From Thermaurantimonas aggregans (GTDB lineage Bacteria; Bacteroidota; Bacteroidia; Flavobacteriales; Schleiferiaceae), in the NCBI RefSeq assembly GCF_003851885.1, contig NZ_BHZE01000003.1, forward strand, positions 62,001 through 126,000: a DNA stretch of 64,000 bases, written 5' to 3'. The first letter of the stretch is position 1; each line of letters opens with the position of its first letter. This document shows positions 32,128 to 40,789 of the stretch, in pieces. The notes beneath the pieces were generated by a model. It ran no database searches. It saw only the letters and a program-made list of their open reading frames with translations, and was not told the origin of the DNA. The translations under genes and the position numbers were made by a program.

Positions 32128-33032
32128 CAGGCGCCTATATTATCTGATTTACCTGGTCTGTTAACTTGTTTTTCTATGAACTTGATGATTGCTGTGGCTA
32201 CGTCTTTGCCAGAGTAGCGCTCCACGCCTTCAAGACCGGGAGAGCTGTTTACTTCCATTACCAGTGGGCCGCGATTGCTCTGCAAAATGTCGACTCCGGC
32301 TATGGAAAGTCCGAGACTTTTTGCTGCAAGCACGGCAATTTCTTTTTCTTCTTTTGTAAGCTTCACAGGTTCTCCAGTGCCGCCTCGGTGAAGATTGCTT
32401 CTGAAATCACCCTCTTTGCCTACTCTGCGATAGGCGGCAATCACTTTGCCATCTACTACGATAGCGCGCACATCTTTGCCAGCGGCTTCAGCGATAAATT
32501 CTTGCACTAAAATGTTGGCCTCCAGGCCATAAAAGGCTTCAATTACCGACTTTGCAGCTTTCTTGGTTTCGGCCAGCACTACTCCAAGTCCTTGAGTACC
32601 TTCTAACAGCTTAACGACCAACGGCGGACCGCCCACTTGCTTGATAAGATGGTCTATGTCGCTCGGATATTTTGCAAAGGCTGTTCTGGGTATAGGTACA
32701 CCTTTAGAAGCTAAAATTTGAAGAGCTCTCAATTTATCGCGGGAGCGCACTAATGCCAGCGAACTGAGGGTAGTAAAAACTTTTTTCATCTCAAACTGCC
32801 GAATGATGCTGCTGCCGTAAAAGGTGACAGAAGAGCCTATGCGTGGTATGATGGCATCTACATCAGTGATTACATGATCGCCATAATACACATCGAGGTT
32901 GTTGGTTTCCATTACCACATAGCACTTGGTATGGTTCATAACCTTTACGTTGTGACCGCGTGCCAGAGCAGTTTCTACTAATCTCCGGGTAGAATATAAA
33001 AATCTATTGGTGGAGAGAATGAGAATATTCAT
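32127..33032 (-). CDS. rimK: RimK-type ATP-grasp ligase (S6 glutamate ligase family)
   Basis: A 301-aa ATP-grasp enzyme that in E. coli adds glutamate residues to the C-terminus of ribosomal protein S6. The start MNILILSTNRFLYSTRRLVE, the ATP-grasp segments GGPPLVVKLLEGTQGLGVVL and LVQEFIAEAAGKDVRAIVV, the RSNLHRGG loop and the metal site VMEVNSSPGLEGVE are all present. It sits between a RimB-like protein gene 14 nt upstream and rsmE downstream, which supports a ribosome-modification role. Confidence 0.93.
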   Translation of the reverse strand: MNILILSTNRFLYSTRRLVETALARGHNVKVMNHTKCYVVMETNNLDVYYGDHVITDVDAIIPRIGSSVTFYGSSIIRQFEMKKVFTTLSSLALVRSRDKLRALQILASKGVPIPRTAFAKYPSDIDHLIKQVGGPPLVVKLLEGTQGLGVVLAETKKAAKSVIEAFYGLEANILVQEFIAEAAGKDVRAIVVDGKVIAAYRRVGKEGDFRSNLHRGGTGEPVKLTKEEKEIAVLAAKSLGLSIAGVDILQSNRGPLVMEVNSSPGLEGVERYSGKDVATAIIKFIEKQVNRPGKSDNIGA

Positions 33033-33046
33033 GCTTTGAAATCAAT

Positions 33047-33514
33047 CTACTCACATGAAAAATTAGCTATTTTTTGTCGGTACGAGAGGTCTTTTAAGCG
33101 AACATCAACAATAAAGCCTCTTCTCAGAAGTCTTCGACCCAGCAATACGGGATACTTCATCGACTCTCGGTCTGCAAGGGTCATTTCTGTTTTGAATTTA
33201 CGACCGAAAAGTATGAGTATTGTTTTAATAGAAAACCGTTTTTCTATTTGTCCAAAAGAATTTTTTATGATTTTTTCTTTGAAGTCAAAGGAATAATACT
33301 CGCGGTCTTGGTAGGAAGGATGTTCAGGGTCGAGCAACATAAATGAGACTGCTGGTAGTCCCATTTTTTCAACCAACTGCACATTGTGGCAGTGAATGGC
33401 TGAGGTAGCAGCTCCAGTATCAATGCGGCATGCCAAGTTATATAGCTCAAATTCTGGAAGATCGATGTGATCTGAAGCCCCGATGAGCAAGGTTTCTATC
33501 TTTTTGTTTTTCAT
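33047..33514 (-). CDS. RimB-like retropepsin-fold protein (Zn_protease, PF05618 type)
   Basis: A 155-aa protein with the single-domain retropepsin-like signature: DTGAATSAIHCHN near residues 30-42, LADRESMKYPVLLGRRLLRR toward the end. The family is annotated as ATP-dependent zinc protease but has the aspartic-protease DTGA turn. In Pseudomonas the homologue RimB acts together with RimK. Here it lies 14 nt ahead of rimK, so the same partnership is likely. The ATG at 33514 (MKNKKIETLLIG) is preferred over one 11 codons upstream, because it gives the usual start. Confidence 0.85.
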   Translation of the reverse strand: MKNKKIETLLIGASDHIDLPEFELYNLACRIDTGAATSAIHCHNVQLVEKMGLPAVSFMLLDPEHPSYQDREYYSFDFKEKIIKNSFGQIEKRFSIKTILILFGRKFKTEMTLADRESMKYPVLLGRRLLRRGFIVDVRLKDLSYRQKIANFSCE

Positions 33515-33518
33515 TTTG

Positions 33519-34658
33519 TTATGTCTTTTTCCAGCCTTTTGGCACACCTATTATGACGTTTTGGAGCCATATGCGCAGTTGTACGGCAAAAATGATAGCA
33601 GACAGTACTGGATACCACCAGCCCAGCTTGCCTTCACCGCCTAGTTTGCCGAGTTTAATCAATGCCCACCAGCGTTTTACAAAATACGCTGTACCTAATC
33701 CAAAAGGAATAGCAAACCAAGTATTTCCCATTGAAAGTAAGGCAAGGGACAGTACTGTAACTGTCCAAATTACAAGTCTTGAGACTTGGTAGGAGGCTAA
33801 GAAAATCTTAGAGCCAGTGCGATAATGCGATGAGGTAGAGAAATGTCTACGGCGTTGATAGATATATTCTGCCCAAGTCTTCTTGGGGATACTTACGGTT
33901 ACTGCCTCAGGATGGATCACTACTTGGGTATTTTGACGGGTAGCTACTTCATTTATAAACAAATCATCGTCGCCTGAGGCAATGTGCATGTGTTTGTAAA
34001 ATCCTTTGTTTTTGAAGAAAAGCTCTTTTCGATAGGATAGGTTGCGCCCTACGCCCATAAATGGCCAGCCAGCCCATGCAGCTGTGAGGTATTGCCAAGC
34101 GGTATGTAATGTTTCCATTCGAATAATCAGATTCAACAGGCCTTTTTCATTTTGGTATCTGCCATAGCCGAGTACTATTTCTACTGATGGGTCCGTGTAT
34201 CCCTTCATCATGTGCTGCACCCAGTATTCGCTGGCCGGGGCACAATCGGCATCGGTGAGCAATACAATATCATGCTTTGCGGCTTTGATACCCAGCGTGA
34301 GTGCCAGTTTTTTACCTGCCCAATAATTGTCATTATCGGGTACTGTCACAATTTTAAGATTCGAATGCTGAGAGGCTTGCTCTTCGAGATAAAATCTTGA
34401 GTCGTCCCACGACCGGTCATTTACCACGATTACTTCCAGTTCAGGATATTTCTGGCTTACCCATTTGGGCAGGTTTTTTTGAAGGTTTTCCAACTCATTC
34501 CGGGCACAAACGATGAGTGAAACGGGTAAATTTTGATGGACGTTGGATTTGTTTAATCGTTTTTGAGCTGTAAAAAAAGCATAAAACAAATACCATTGAA
34601 ACAGCAACGCCGGTGCCATCACCACTGTGAGCACCCACCATTCAGCAGTTGTAATCAT
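33519..34658 (-). CDS. Membrane glycosyltransferase, GT2 family
   Basis: A 379-aa enzyme with one N-terminal helix, a GT-A domain (VSLIVCARNELENL, VIVVNDRSWDDSRF, LLTDADCAPA, SGDDDLFINEVA and YQRRRHFSTSSHY, a variant of the QxxRW motif) and three C-terminal helices. It is of the type that adds or polymerises sugars at the inner membrane, possibly for a glycolipid or a carotenoid glycoside; the substrate is unknown. Its stop lies just upstream of the RimB-like start, so it may be the first gene of that cluster. Confidence 0.85.
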   Translation of the reverse strand: MITTAEWWVLTVVMAPALLFQWYLFYAFFTAQKRLNKSNVHQNLPVSLIVCARNELENLQKNLPKWVSQKYPELEVIVVNDRSWDDSRFYLEEQASQHSNLKIVTVPDNDNYWAGKKLALTLGIKAAKHDIVLLTDADCAPASEYWVQHMMKGYTDPSVEIVLGYGRYQNEKGLLNLIIRMETLHTAWQYLTAAWAGWPFMGVGRNLSYRKELFFKNKGFYKHMHIASGDDDLFINEVATRQNTQVVIHPEAVTVSIPKKTWAEYIYQRRRHFSTSSHYRTGSKIFLASYQVSRLVIWTVTVLSLALLSMGNTWFAIPFGLGTAYFVKRWWALIKLGKLGGEGKLGWWYPVLSAIIFAVQLRIWLQNVIIGVPKGWKKT

Positions 34659-34698
34659 TATTTTGTAAAAAATCTTTGATTTGGTATTTGAATGTTTT

Positions 34699-35907
34699 TT
34701 AAAAACCTATTAAAAGCTCAGCATCGCTGTAAGGCAAATTGTACCATTCGCCTATGGCTTTATTGGTCACAATTCCATTGAAAAGGTATAAACCTGATCG
34801 CAAATTGGGATTTGCCTTTAGCGCCGAGAGGTAGCCACCTTTTTCAGAAATATCCAATAGTAAAGGGGCTAAAACATTGCTGAGCGAAAAGGAAGCCGTA
34901 CGTGAAACGCGCGATGCGATATTCGGTACGCAATAATGAATGACACCGTGTTTTATAAAGACAGGATTGTCGTGCGTGGTGATTTCGGAGGTTTCAAACA
35001 CACCGCCGTTGTCGATGCTTACATCTACGATTACCGAGCCGGGTTTCATCTTTTCAACCATGTCTTCTGTTACGACAGTGGGTGTTCGACCTTTTTCGGG
35101 TCGTAATGCACCTATGGCCACATCGGCTCGCTTTAGCGCTTTAGACAAAATATTGGGCTGTAGTATACTTGTATAGACGGGTTGATTGAGTGTCTCTTGC
35201 AATCGGCGCAGGCGCATAATCGACTTGTCGAAAACCTTCACCATTGCCCCCAAAGCAAGTGCCGTCTTAGCAGCAAATATGCCTACTGTGCCTGCACCTA
35301 TGATGAGCACTTCAGTAGGCGGCACACCCGATATGCCACCGAGCAAATATCCTTTGCCCTCGCGCATATTGCTCAAATATTCAGAAGCAATAAGTATAGA
35401 CGTGGTACCTGCGATTTCACTCATGGAGCGCACGATGGGTACTATTCCGTCCTCGTCTTTTATATGCTCATAAGCAAGCGCAGTTATTTTTTTATCCATG
35501 AGTTTTTTAAAGTACTCGCGCTTACGAGTCTTGAGCTGGAGTGCAGATATAAGGAGTTGTTTGGGTTTGAAAAAGTCGATTTCAGAAAGCGATGGGGGTT
35601 CTACCTTCACAATCACATCTGCCTCATACACTTCTTTGGTGTCGTATACGATCTCGGCTCCGGCTTCTGAAAAATCCATGTCGCTGTAGCGTGCACCTTG
35701 ACCGGCTTCGGTTTCGATGCGGATTCTGTGGCCATTGTTTACCAGTAGTCTTACTGCCTCAGGGGTAAGGGCTACTCGTTTTTCTTGAAGCCACGATTCT
35801 TTTGGTATGCCTATAAACAAGGATTGTGCTTTGGACGGGATTTCGAGCATCTCTTCTTTCGGAATCATCGAAAATCCCGGAACCCACATCTGCGATGGAT
35901 TACTCAT
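34699..35907 (-). CDS. ald: Alanine dehydrogenase
   Basis: A 402-aa NAD-dependent enzyme that converts alanine to pyruvate and ammonia. The N-terminal domain has IGIPKESWLQEKRVALTPEA with the substrate-binding Arg and Lys region, followed by KVEPPSLSEIDFFKPKQLLI. The Rossmann site is VLIIGAGTVGIFAAKTALAL near 205. The C-terminal part (PNIASRVSRTASFSLSNV) fits the family. About 30 residues precede the usual start, as in Bacteroidota homologues. It overlaps tsaE by 8 nt and is co-transcribed with it. Confidence 0.93.
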   Translation of the reverse strand: MSNPSQMWVPGFSMIPKEEMLEIPSKAQSLFIGIPKESWLQEKRVALTPEAVRLLVNNGHRIRIETEAGQGARYSDMDFSEAGAEIVYDTKEVYEADVIVKVEPPSLSEIDFFKPKQLLISALQLKTRKREYFKKLMDKKITALAYEHIKDEDGIVPIVRSMSEIAGTTSILIASEYLSNMREGKGYLLGGISGVPPTEVLIIGAGTVGIFAAKTALALGAMVKVFDKSIMRLRRLQETLNQPVYTSILQPNILSKALKRADVAIGALRPEKGRTPTVVTEDMVEKMKPGSVIVDVSIDNGGVFETSEITTHDNPVFIKHGVIHYCVPNIASRVSRTASFSLSNVLAPLLLDISEKGGYLSALKANPNLRSGLYLFNGIVTNKAIGEWYNLPYSDAELLIGF

Positions 35908-36331
35908 ACGTCTTTAGTTCTGTTAGCACACTGCGGTGATTGTCAATTTTTTCAAAAGTAATTAAAAGAGCTGTGCCCCAAAGCAATGGTTCAATGATTT
36001 TTGGCCATTCGATTAAACACCACTTTCCTGAAGTCACAATTTCGTCGATACCTGCTTGTATTGCTTCGTCAATTCCTGACAATCGATAGCAATCAAGGTG
36101 ATAAACAGGTTCGCCATCTGCTCTTTCGTATTCGTTTACAAGGGCAAAAGTAGGACTTGAAACTACATCCTTAACCCCGGCTTTCTGCATTAATGCTCTT
36201 ATGAAGGTCGTTTTGCCTGCTCCCATCGGCCCGTCGAAGAGCCATAGCTTGATGTGCTTGTAGGTAGTGAGTAAGATTTCAGCTACTTTTTCATACTCTT
36301 CGGGCGAATAGATCTGTATCATCCCATCCAT
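35900..36331 (-). CDS. tsaE: tRNA threonylcarbamoyladenosine biosynthesis ATPase TsaE
   Basis: A 143-aa P-loop ATPase that drives the TsaBD complex when it makes t6A37 in tRNAs that read ANN codons. The Walker A motif GPMGAGKTTFIRAL is near residues 35-48, followed by VVSSPTFALVNEY and YHLDCYRL with the family's Asp, and a WPKIIEP segment. Length is normal. It starts at 36331, about 12 nt past a TACCTTTG promoter-like box on the minus strand at 36343-36350, so the leader would be very short. Confidence 0.95.
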   Translation of the reverse strand: MDGMIQIYSPEEYEKVAEILLTTYKHIKLWLFDGPMGAGKTTFIRALMQKAGVKDVVSSPTFALVNEYERADGEPVYHLDCYRLSGIDEAIQAGIDEIVTSGKWCLIEWPKIIEPLLWGTALLITFEKIDNHRSVLTELKTYE

Positions 36332-36342
36332 TCAACAGGCCC

Positions 36343-36350
36343 CAAAGGTA
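36343..36350 (-). promoter_or_regulatory. Candidate promoter -7 box for tsaE-ald
   Basis: The minus strand reads TACCTTTG, an exact TAnnTTTG match, 12 nt before the tsaE start codon. No good upstream TTTG box is seen. Confidence 0.25.
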
Positions 36351-36448
36351 CAAGGTCGGTATGAAATACTTTCGAAGGTGAAGCAATTTAACGCGGTCTA
36401 GTTCATTAAATTTTTAAACCTTATCGATGTAATTGCGTATCGAATAAT

Positions 36449-36595
36449 ATGATCAAAAAGCACGGATTACCAACAAAAATCTGTCCCGTTTGTAACCGGC
36501 CTTTTACCTGGCGCAAGAAATGGGAAAAGGTGTGGGACGAAGTGAAATACTGCAGCGATCGCTGCCGAATGTCAAAAAAATTAGTAGCTAAATGA
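36449..36595 (+). CDS. DUF2256 mini-protein
   Basis: A 48-aa protein, [20 protein letters not shown] then [20 protein letters not shown] and MSKKLVAK. Two CxxC-type pairs (CPVC and CSDRC) should bind zinc. DUF2256 proteins are usually encoded beside, or fused to, cryptochrome/photolyase proteins. Here the last codons overlap the DASH cryptochrome start by ATGA (36592-36595), so translation is coupled and a functional link is likely, though its nature is unknown. Confidence 0.9.
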   Translation: MIKKHGLPTKICPVCNRPFTWRKKWEKVWDEVKYCSDRCRMSKKLVAK

Positions 36596-37860
36596 AGGAA
36601 ATAGCTCTAGTATGGTATCGATTTAATTTGAGAACCATCGACTGTGCACCCTTAGATGCTGCAGTTCGCAGCGGTTTACCGGTTGTTCCCTTTTATTGTT
36701 TTGATACGCGGTATCATTCAACTTTACATACAGATTGGCCCCGAATGGGTCAGTTTCGAGCTAAATTTTTGATGGAATCTGTACAAGACCTTCGAAATAC
36801 GCTTAGAGCCTTGGGGAGCGATTTGTACGTGGTTAAAGGTTTTACTGAAACTGAAATTCAAAAACTTCAAAAAAATTCAAAAATCATAGCAATTTATTAC
36901 CCAAAATATTACACAGAAGATGAGGTAGAAATTGAACAAAAAGTGGCTGATTTGGGAATTAAAATGATTGGTTTTGACGATCACTCGTTAATTGCACCTA
37001 AAGACTTGCCATTTTCTATAGAAAACTCCCCTAAGGTCTTTACTGATTTTCGAAAAAAAGTGGAAAAAAACCTCAAAATTAAACCGGAATATCCTAAGCC
37101 TTCTTCTATTAATACTCCCGACGAATATATTGAAAAAACCGAGCTCCCTACACTTAGTGATTTGGGAATCAGTCAAAATCTCCTTTTTGATTCACGCTCG
37201 GCTGTACCTTTTGTAGGTGGTGAACATGAAGCTTGGCAGAGGTTAATTCATTATTTTTGGAATACAAAAAAATTATCGGTTTACAAAGAAACAAGGAATG
37301 GATTAATTGGTACAGATTATTCGTCAAAATTTTCTGTCTATCTAGCTCATGGATGTATAAGTGCTCGCTCGATCTTCTGGCAGATTAAAAAATATGAAGA
37401 AAGTGTTGAAACTAATGAATCAACGTATTGGTTGTTTTTCGAATTGCTTTGGCGAGATTTCTTCTTCTTTACAGCTATGAAATTAAAAGGTAACTTTTTT
37501 AAAGTTCCAAGAAATTATACACCAAAAAAAACCAAAATATTTGAAAAATGGCGACAAGGCGAAACACATGAACCTTTTGTAAACGCCAATATGAAAGAAC
37601 TGCTCTACACCGGATTTATGAGCAATAGAGGCAGGCAGAATGTAGCCAGCTACCTGGTACATAATCTAAAACAAGACTGGTATCTGGGCGCCATGTGGTT
37701 CGAAAGTCAGCTGATTGATTATGACGTATGCAGCAATTACGGGAATTGGACCTATGTAGCTGGTATTGGCAATGATCCACGCAATCGGGTATTTAATGTA
37801 AAGCGGCAAGCTGAAATGTACGATCCTGATGGTTCATATCAGAATCTTTGGCTGGGTTAA
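36592..37860 (+). CDS. Cryptochrome DASH
   Basis: A 422-aa flavoprotein of the photolyase/cryptochrome family; DASH members bind FAD and an antenna folate and repair pyrimidine dimers in single-stranded DNA. The N-terminal alpha/beta domain starts [20 protein letters not shown]. The FAD-binding part has [19 protein letters not shown] near 283, [20 protein letters not shown] near 343, and [20 protein letters not shown] near 380, all DASH signatures. Residue lengths are normal. The 4-nt overlap with the DUF2256 gene makes a two-gene unit. Confidence 0.95.
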   Translation: MKEIALVWYRFNLRTIDCAPLDAAVRSGLPVVPFYCFDTRYHSTLHTDWPRMGQFRAKFLMESVQDLRNTLRALGSDLYVVKGFTETEIQKLQKNSKIIAIYYPKYYTEDEVEIEQKVADLGIKMIGFDDHSLIAPKDLPFSIENSPKVFTDFRKKVEKNLKIKPEYPKPSSINTPDEYIEKTELPTLSDLGISQNLLFDSRSAVPFVGGEHEAWQRLIHYFWNTKKLSVYKETRNGLIGTDYSSKFSVYLAHGCISARSIFWQIKKYEESVETNESTYWLFFELLWRDFFFFTAMKLKGNFFKVPRNYTPKKTKIFEKWRQGETHEPFVNANMKELLYTGFMSNRGRQNVASYLVHNLKQDWYLGAMWFESQLIDYDVCSNYGNWTYVAGIGNDPRNRVFNVKRQAEMYDPDGSYQNLWLG

Positions 37861-37922
37861 TTCAGCCTTTTACAATTTGTTAAATATCAAAAATCTTCGT
37901 TTTTAAAAGGTATAACCTCAAT

Positions 37923-37930
37923 TACATTTG
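37923..37930 (+). promoter_or_regulatory. Candidate promoter -7 box for mdh
   Basis: TACATTTG is an exact TAnnTTTG match, 28 nt before the mdh start codon. The region at the expected upstream distance is T-rich but lacks a clean TTTG. Confidence 0.35.
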
Positions 37931-37957
37931 AGCGCAAATTCATTAAATCTTTAGAAA

Positions 37958-38890
37958 ATGAAAATCACTGTAATAGGAGCCGGTAATGTGGGTGCTACCT
38001 GTGCCAACGTATGTGCCGAAAAAGAATTAGCCGAAGAAATCGTTTTGCTCGATATTAAGGAGGGCTTCGCTGAAGGTAAGGCCCTTGACATGTGGCAGAC
38101 AGCCCCTATTAACATGTACGACACCCGTATCACAGGTGTTACCAACGACTACACTGCCACAAAAGATAGCGATGTAGTGGTAATCACATCAGGTTTGCCA
38201 CGCAAGCCGGGCATGAGCCGCGACGACCTCATCGCTACTAACGCTGGCATTGTAAAATCAGTAACAGAAAACATCATTAAATACTCACCCAATGCCATCA
38301 TCATTGTAGTGTCAAACCCGCTGGATGTAATGACCTACTGTGCTTACAAAACAGCGGGTATCGACAGCAAGAAGGTATTTGGCATGGCGGGTATTCTCGA
38401 TACTGCCCGATACAAAGCTTTTCTGGCTACTGAGCTCAATGTTTCGCCCAAAGACATCCAAGCTGTGTTGATGGGTGGTCATGGTGACACAATGGTACCC
38501 CTGCCGCGCTACACCACTGTAGGTGGTATTCCGGTAACTGAACTCATCGACGAAGAAAAGCTCACGGCCATCATCGAAAGAACTAAGTTTGGCGGTGGTG
38601 AAATCGTTAAATTGCTCGGTACATCAGCGTGGTATGCTCCGGGTGCAGCTGCCGCTCAAATGGTAGAAGCTGTGGCGCGCAATCAAAAGAGAGTTTTTCC
38701 TGTATGCTCATGGTTGCAAGGTGAGTATGGCCTAAAAGACATCTACGTAGGCGTACCTGTAGTGCTCGGCCGTAATGGTGTAGAGCGCATCATAGAGCTC
38801 AATCTGAATGAAGAGGAGAAAGAACTGCTCTACACCAGCGCCCACGCCGTAAAGGAAATGATGGACGTGCTGGACAATATGAATTCTTAA
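37958..38890 (+). CDS. mdh: Malate dehydrogenase
   Basis: A 310-aa NAD-dependent enzyme of the LDH-like type that oxidises malate to oxaloacetate in the TCA cycle. The NAD site is VIGAGNVGATCANV near residues 5-18. TSGLPRKPGMSRDDL carries the substrate Arg pair expected of malate enzymes; the catalytic His lies in GGHGDTMVPLPRYT near 175. SAWYAPGAAAAQMVEA is typical. It is monocistronic, with a promoter box upstream and a terminator at 38916-38948. Its codon use is GC-richer than its neighbours, as expected for a highly expressed gene. Confidence 0.96.
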   Translation: MKITVIGAGNVGATCANVCAEKELAEEIVLLDIKEGFAEGKALDMWQTAPINMYDTRITGVTNDYTATKDSDVVVITSGLPRKPGMSRDDLIATNAGIVKSVTENIIKYSPNAIIIVVSNPLDVMTYCAYKTAGIDSKKVFGMAGILDTARYKAFLATELNVSPKDIQAVLMGGHGDTMVPLPRYTTVGGIPVTELIDEEKLTAIIERTKFGGGEIVKLLGTSAWYAPGAAAAQMVEAVARNQKRVFPVCSWLQGEYGLKDIYVGVPVVLGRNGVERIIELNLNEEEKELLYTSAHAVKEMMDVLDNMNS

Positions 38891-38915
38891 TAACTGATAG
38901 ATTGAACCTACTGCG

Positions 38916-38948
38916 AAAGCTGCCAACATCGCTTGGCGGCTTTTTTTA
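38916..38948 (+). terminator. Rho-independent terminator for mdh
   Basis: AAAGCTGCCAA (38916-38926) pairs with TTGGCGGCTTT (38933-38943) with one wobble, followed by TTTTATTT. Confidence 0.85.
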
Positions 38949-38992
38949 TTTGGATTTACTTTTTTATTCACCATAGCTGATGATTAGCTACT

Positions 38993-40753
38993 ATGAAGGC
39001 TTTAAAATTCTCTTCTTTTAAAAAAATTTTCCAACTCTACACTTACATTCATCCCTATCGCTGGAAATTTCTGTTAGGCCTGCTCTTTCTAGTACTTTCA
39101 AGCGGAGCCAATCTGATTTTTCCAAAGTTGCTTGGCGATCTGGTCGATGCCTCTCAGCTCTCCGACTTTTCTTCAGCAATTAATAAAACCGGATTGTTGT
39201 TGGTGATCATACTTATTTTACAATCGCTGTTTTCATTTTTCAGAATTGTTTTATTTGTTCAGGTGACCGAATATTCCCTTGCAGCCTTGCGAAAAGCTGC
39301 CTTTTCACACCTGATTTATCTGCCTATATCTTTCTACAACGAACGCAGAGTAGGGGAGCTGAGCAGCCGATTGTCAAACGACATCGTAGTGCTACAAGAA
39401 ACGATGACCACTACTCTAGCCGAGTTTCTTCGACAGTTGCTCATCATCGTAGGTGGCGTGGCATTGCTTGCGTATACATCTTGGAAGTTGACACTTTTCA
39501 TGCTCGCGATTTTGCCACCTATTGTTTTGATTACCATGTATTTCGGTCGATATATACGATCACTCTCCAAGAAAGTTCAAGATGAAATTGCCGGCGGGCA
39601 AACCATTTTGGAAGAAACGCTACAAGGTATTTACAATGTAAAAGTGTTTGTAAATGAATGGTTTGAAGAGAAGCGCTACGCCAAAGAAATTGATCATGCC
39701 TGCGATACAGCCATTAAGACCGGTATTTGGCGCGGGGCTTTTGCTTCATTTATCATCCTCGGACTTTTCGGGGCAATGGTGGCCGTACTCTGGAAGGGAA
39801 CAACACTAATCGCACAAGGTGAACTTGCCACTGGCCAGTTATTTTCTTTTGTGATTTATTCAGGCTTTATTGGCGGTAGTATCGGAGGAATGGCTGACAT
39901 CTACACACGTATCCAAAAAGCCATTGGAGCTACCGAAGAATTACTGAAAATATTTGAATATCAGAAAGAAACCGATGCTTTTTCACAAGCTGAAAAAATA
40001 CAACTGCCTGCTGCAGTGAGAGGTAGCATACAAATCCAGAATCTTACCTTCTCTTATCCGAGTCGTAAAGATATACAGGTTCTAAAAGGCATCGATTTAA
40101 ACATACACTCAGGCGAAAAAGTAGCTCTGGTAGGCAGTAGTGGAGGAGGCAAGAGTACTTTAATTGCTCTGCTGTGCAAACTGTATGAAAATTATGAAGG
40201 TGAAATTGCTCTCGATGGAATCAATTACAGAAATCTAAGTCCACAGCAAGTGCGCAGTCATATAGCCGTAGTGCCTCAGGAAGTTTTGCTGTTTGGTGGT
40301 ACCATCAGAGAAAACATAGCCTACGGAAAGCCCAATGCCACAGAAGAGGAAATCATAGAAGCTGCTAAATCGGCCTATGCATGGGATTTTATTTCTAAAT
40401 TTCCTGAGAAATTAGACACAATAGTGGGCGAACGCGGTGTTCAGCTTTCCGGTGGGCAAAGGCAGCGCATCGCCATCGCACGAGCTATTATAAAAAATCC
40501 CTCTATTCTCATTCTCGACGAAGCTACATCTTCTCTAGACTCTGAATCAGAATACTACATCCAGCTGGCTCTCGAGAAAATCATGGAAAATCGTACATCG
40601 ATCATTATAGCACACAGACTTTCTACCATCAAAAAAGTAGATAAAATCGCAGTAATTGACAGCGGAAAAATAGTAGAATTAGGCAAGCATGATGATCTGT
40701 TAATAAAAAACGACAGTTTATATAAAAAATGGTTTCAACTTCAAAATTTTTAA
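38993..40753 (+). CDS. ABC exporter, fused permease and ATPase
   Basis: A 586-aa half-transporter of the MsbA/B family. Six membrane helices occupy about residues 20-310. The nucleotide-binding domain has Walker A GSSGGGKSTL near 381, the Q-loop VPQEVLLFGG, the signature LSGGQRQRIAIARA near 486, Walker B ILILDEATSSLD near 509 and the H-loop IIAHRLST. It should act as a homodimer. The cargo cannot be told: lipids, peptides and drugs are all possible. It has no close partner gene; a histidine kinase gene follows after 36 nt. Confidence 0.93.
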   Translation: MKALKFSSFKKIFQLYTYIHPYRWKFLLGLLFLVLSSGANLIFPKLLGDLVDASQLSDFSSAINKTGLLLVIILILQSLFSFFRIVLFVQVTEYSLAALRKAAFSHLIYLPISFYNERRVGELSSRLSNDIVVLQETMTTTLAEFLRQLLIIVGGVALLAYTSWKLTLFMLAILPPIVLITMYFGRYIRSLSKKVQDEIAGGQTILEETLQGIYNVKVFVNEWFEEKRYAKEIDHACDTAIKTGIWRGAFASFIILGLFGAMVAVLWKGTTLIAQGELATGQLFSFVIYSGFIGGSIGGMADIYTRIQKAIGATEELLKIFEYQKETDAFSQAEKIQLPAAVRGSIQIQNLTFSYPSRKDIQVLKGIDLNIHSGEKVALVGSSGGGKSTLIALLCKLYENYEGEIALDGINYRNLSPQQVRSHIAVVPQEVLLFGGTIRENIAYGKPNATEEEIIEAAKSAYAWDFISKFPEKLDTIVGERGVQLSGGQRQRIAIARAIIKNPSILILDEATSSLDSESEYYIQLALEKIMENRTSIIIAHRLSTIKKVDKIAVIDSGKIVELGKHDDLLIKNDSLYKKWFQLQNF

Positions 40754-40789
40754 TACTTTTACACATAATAGCCTATAATAAATGACTTT

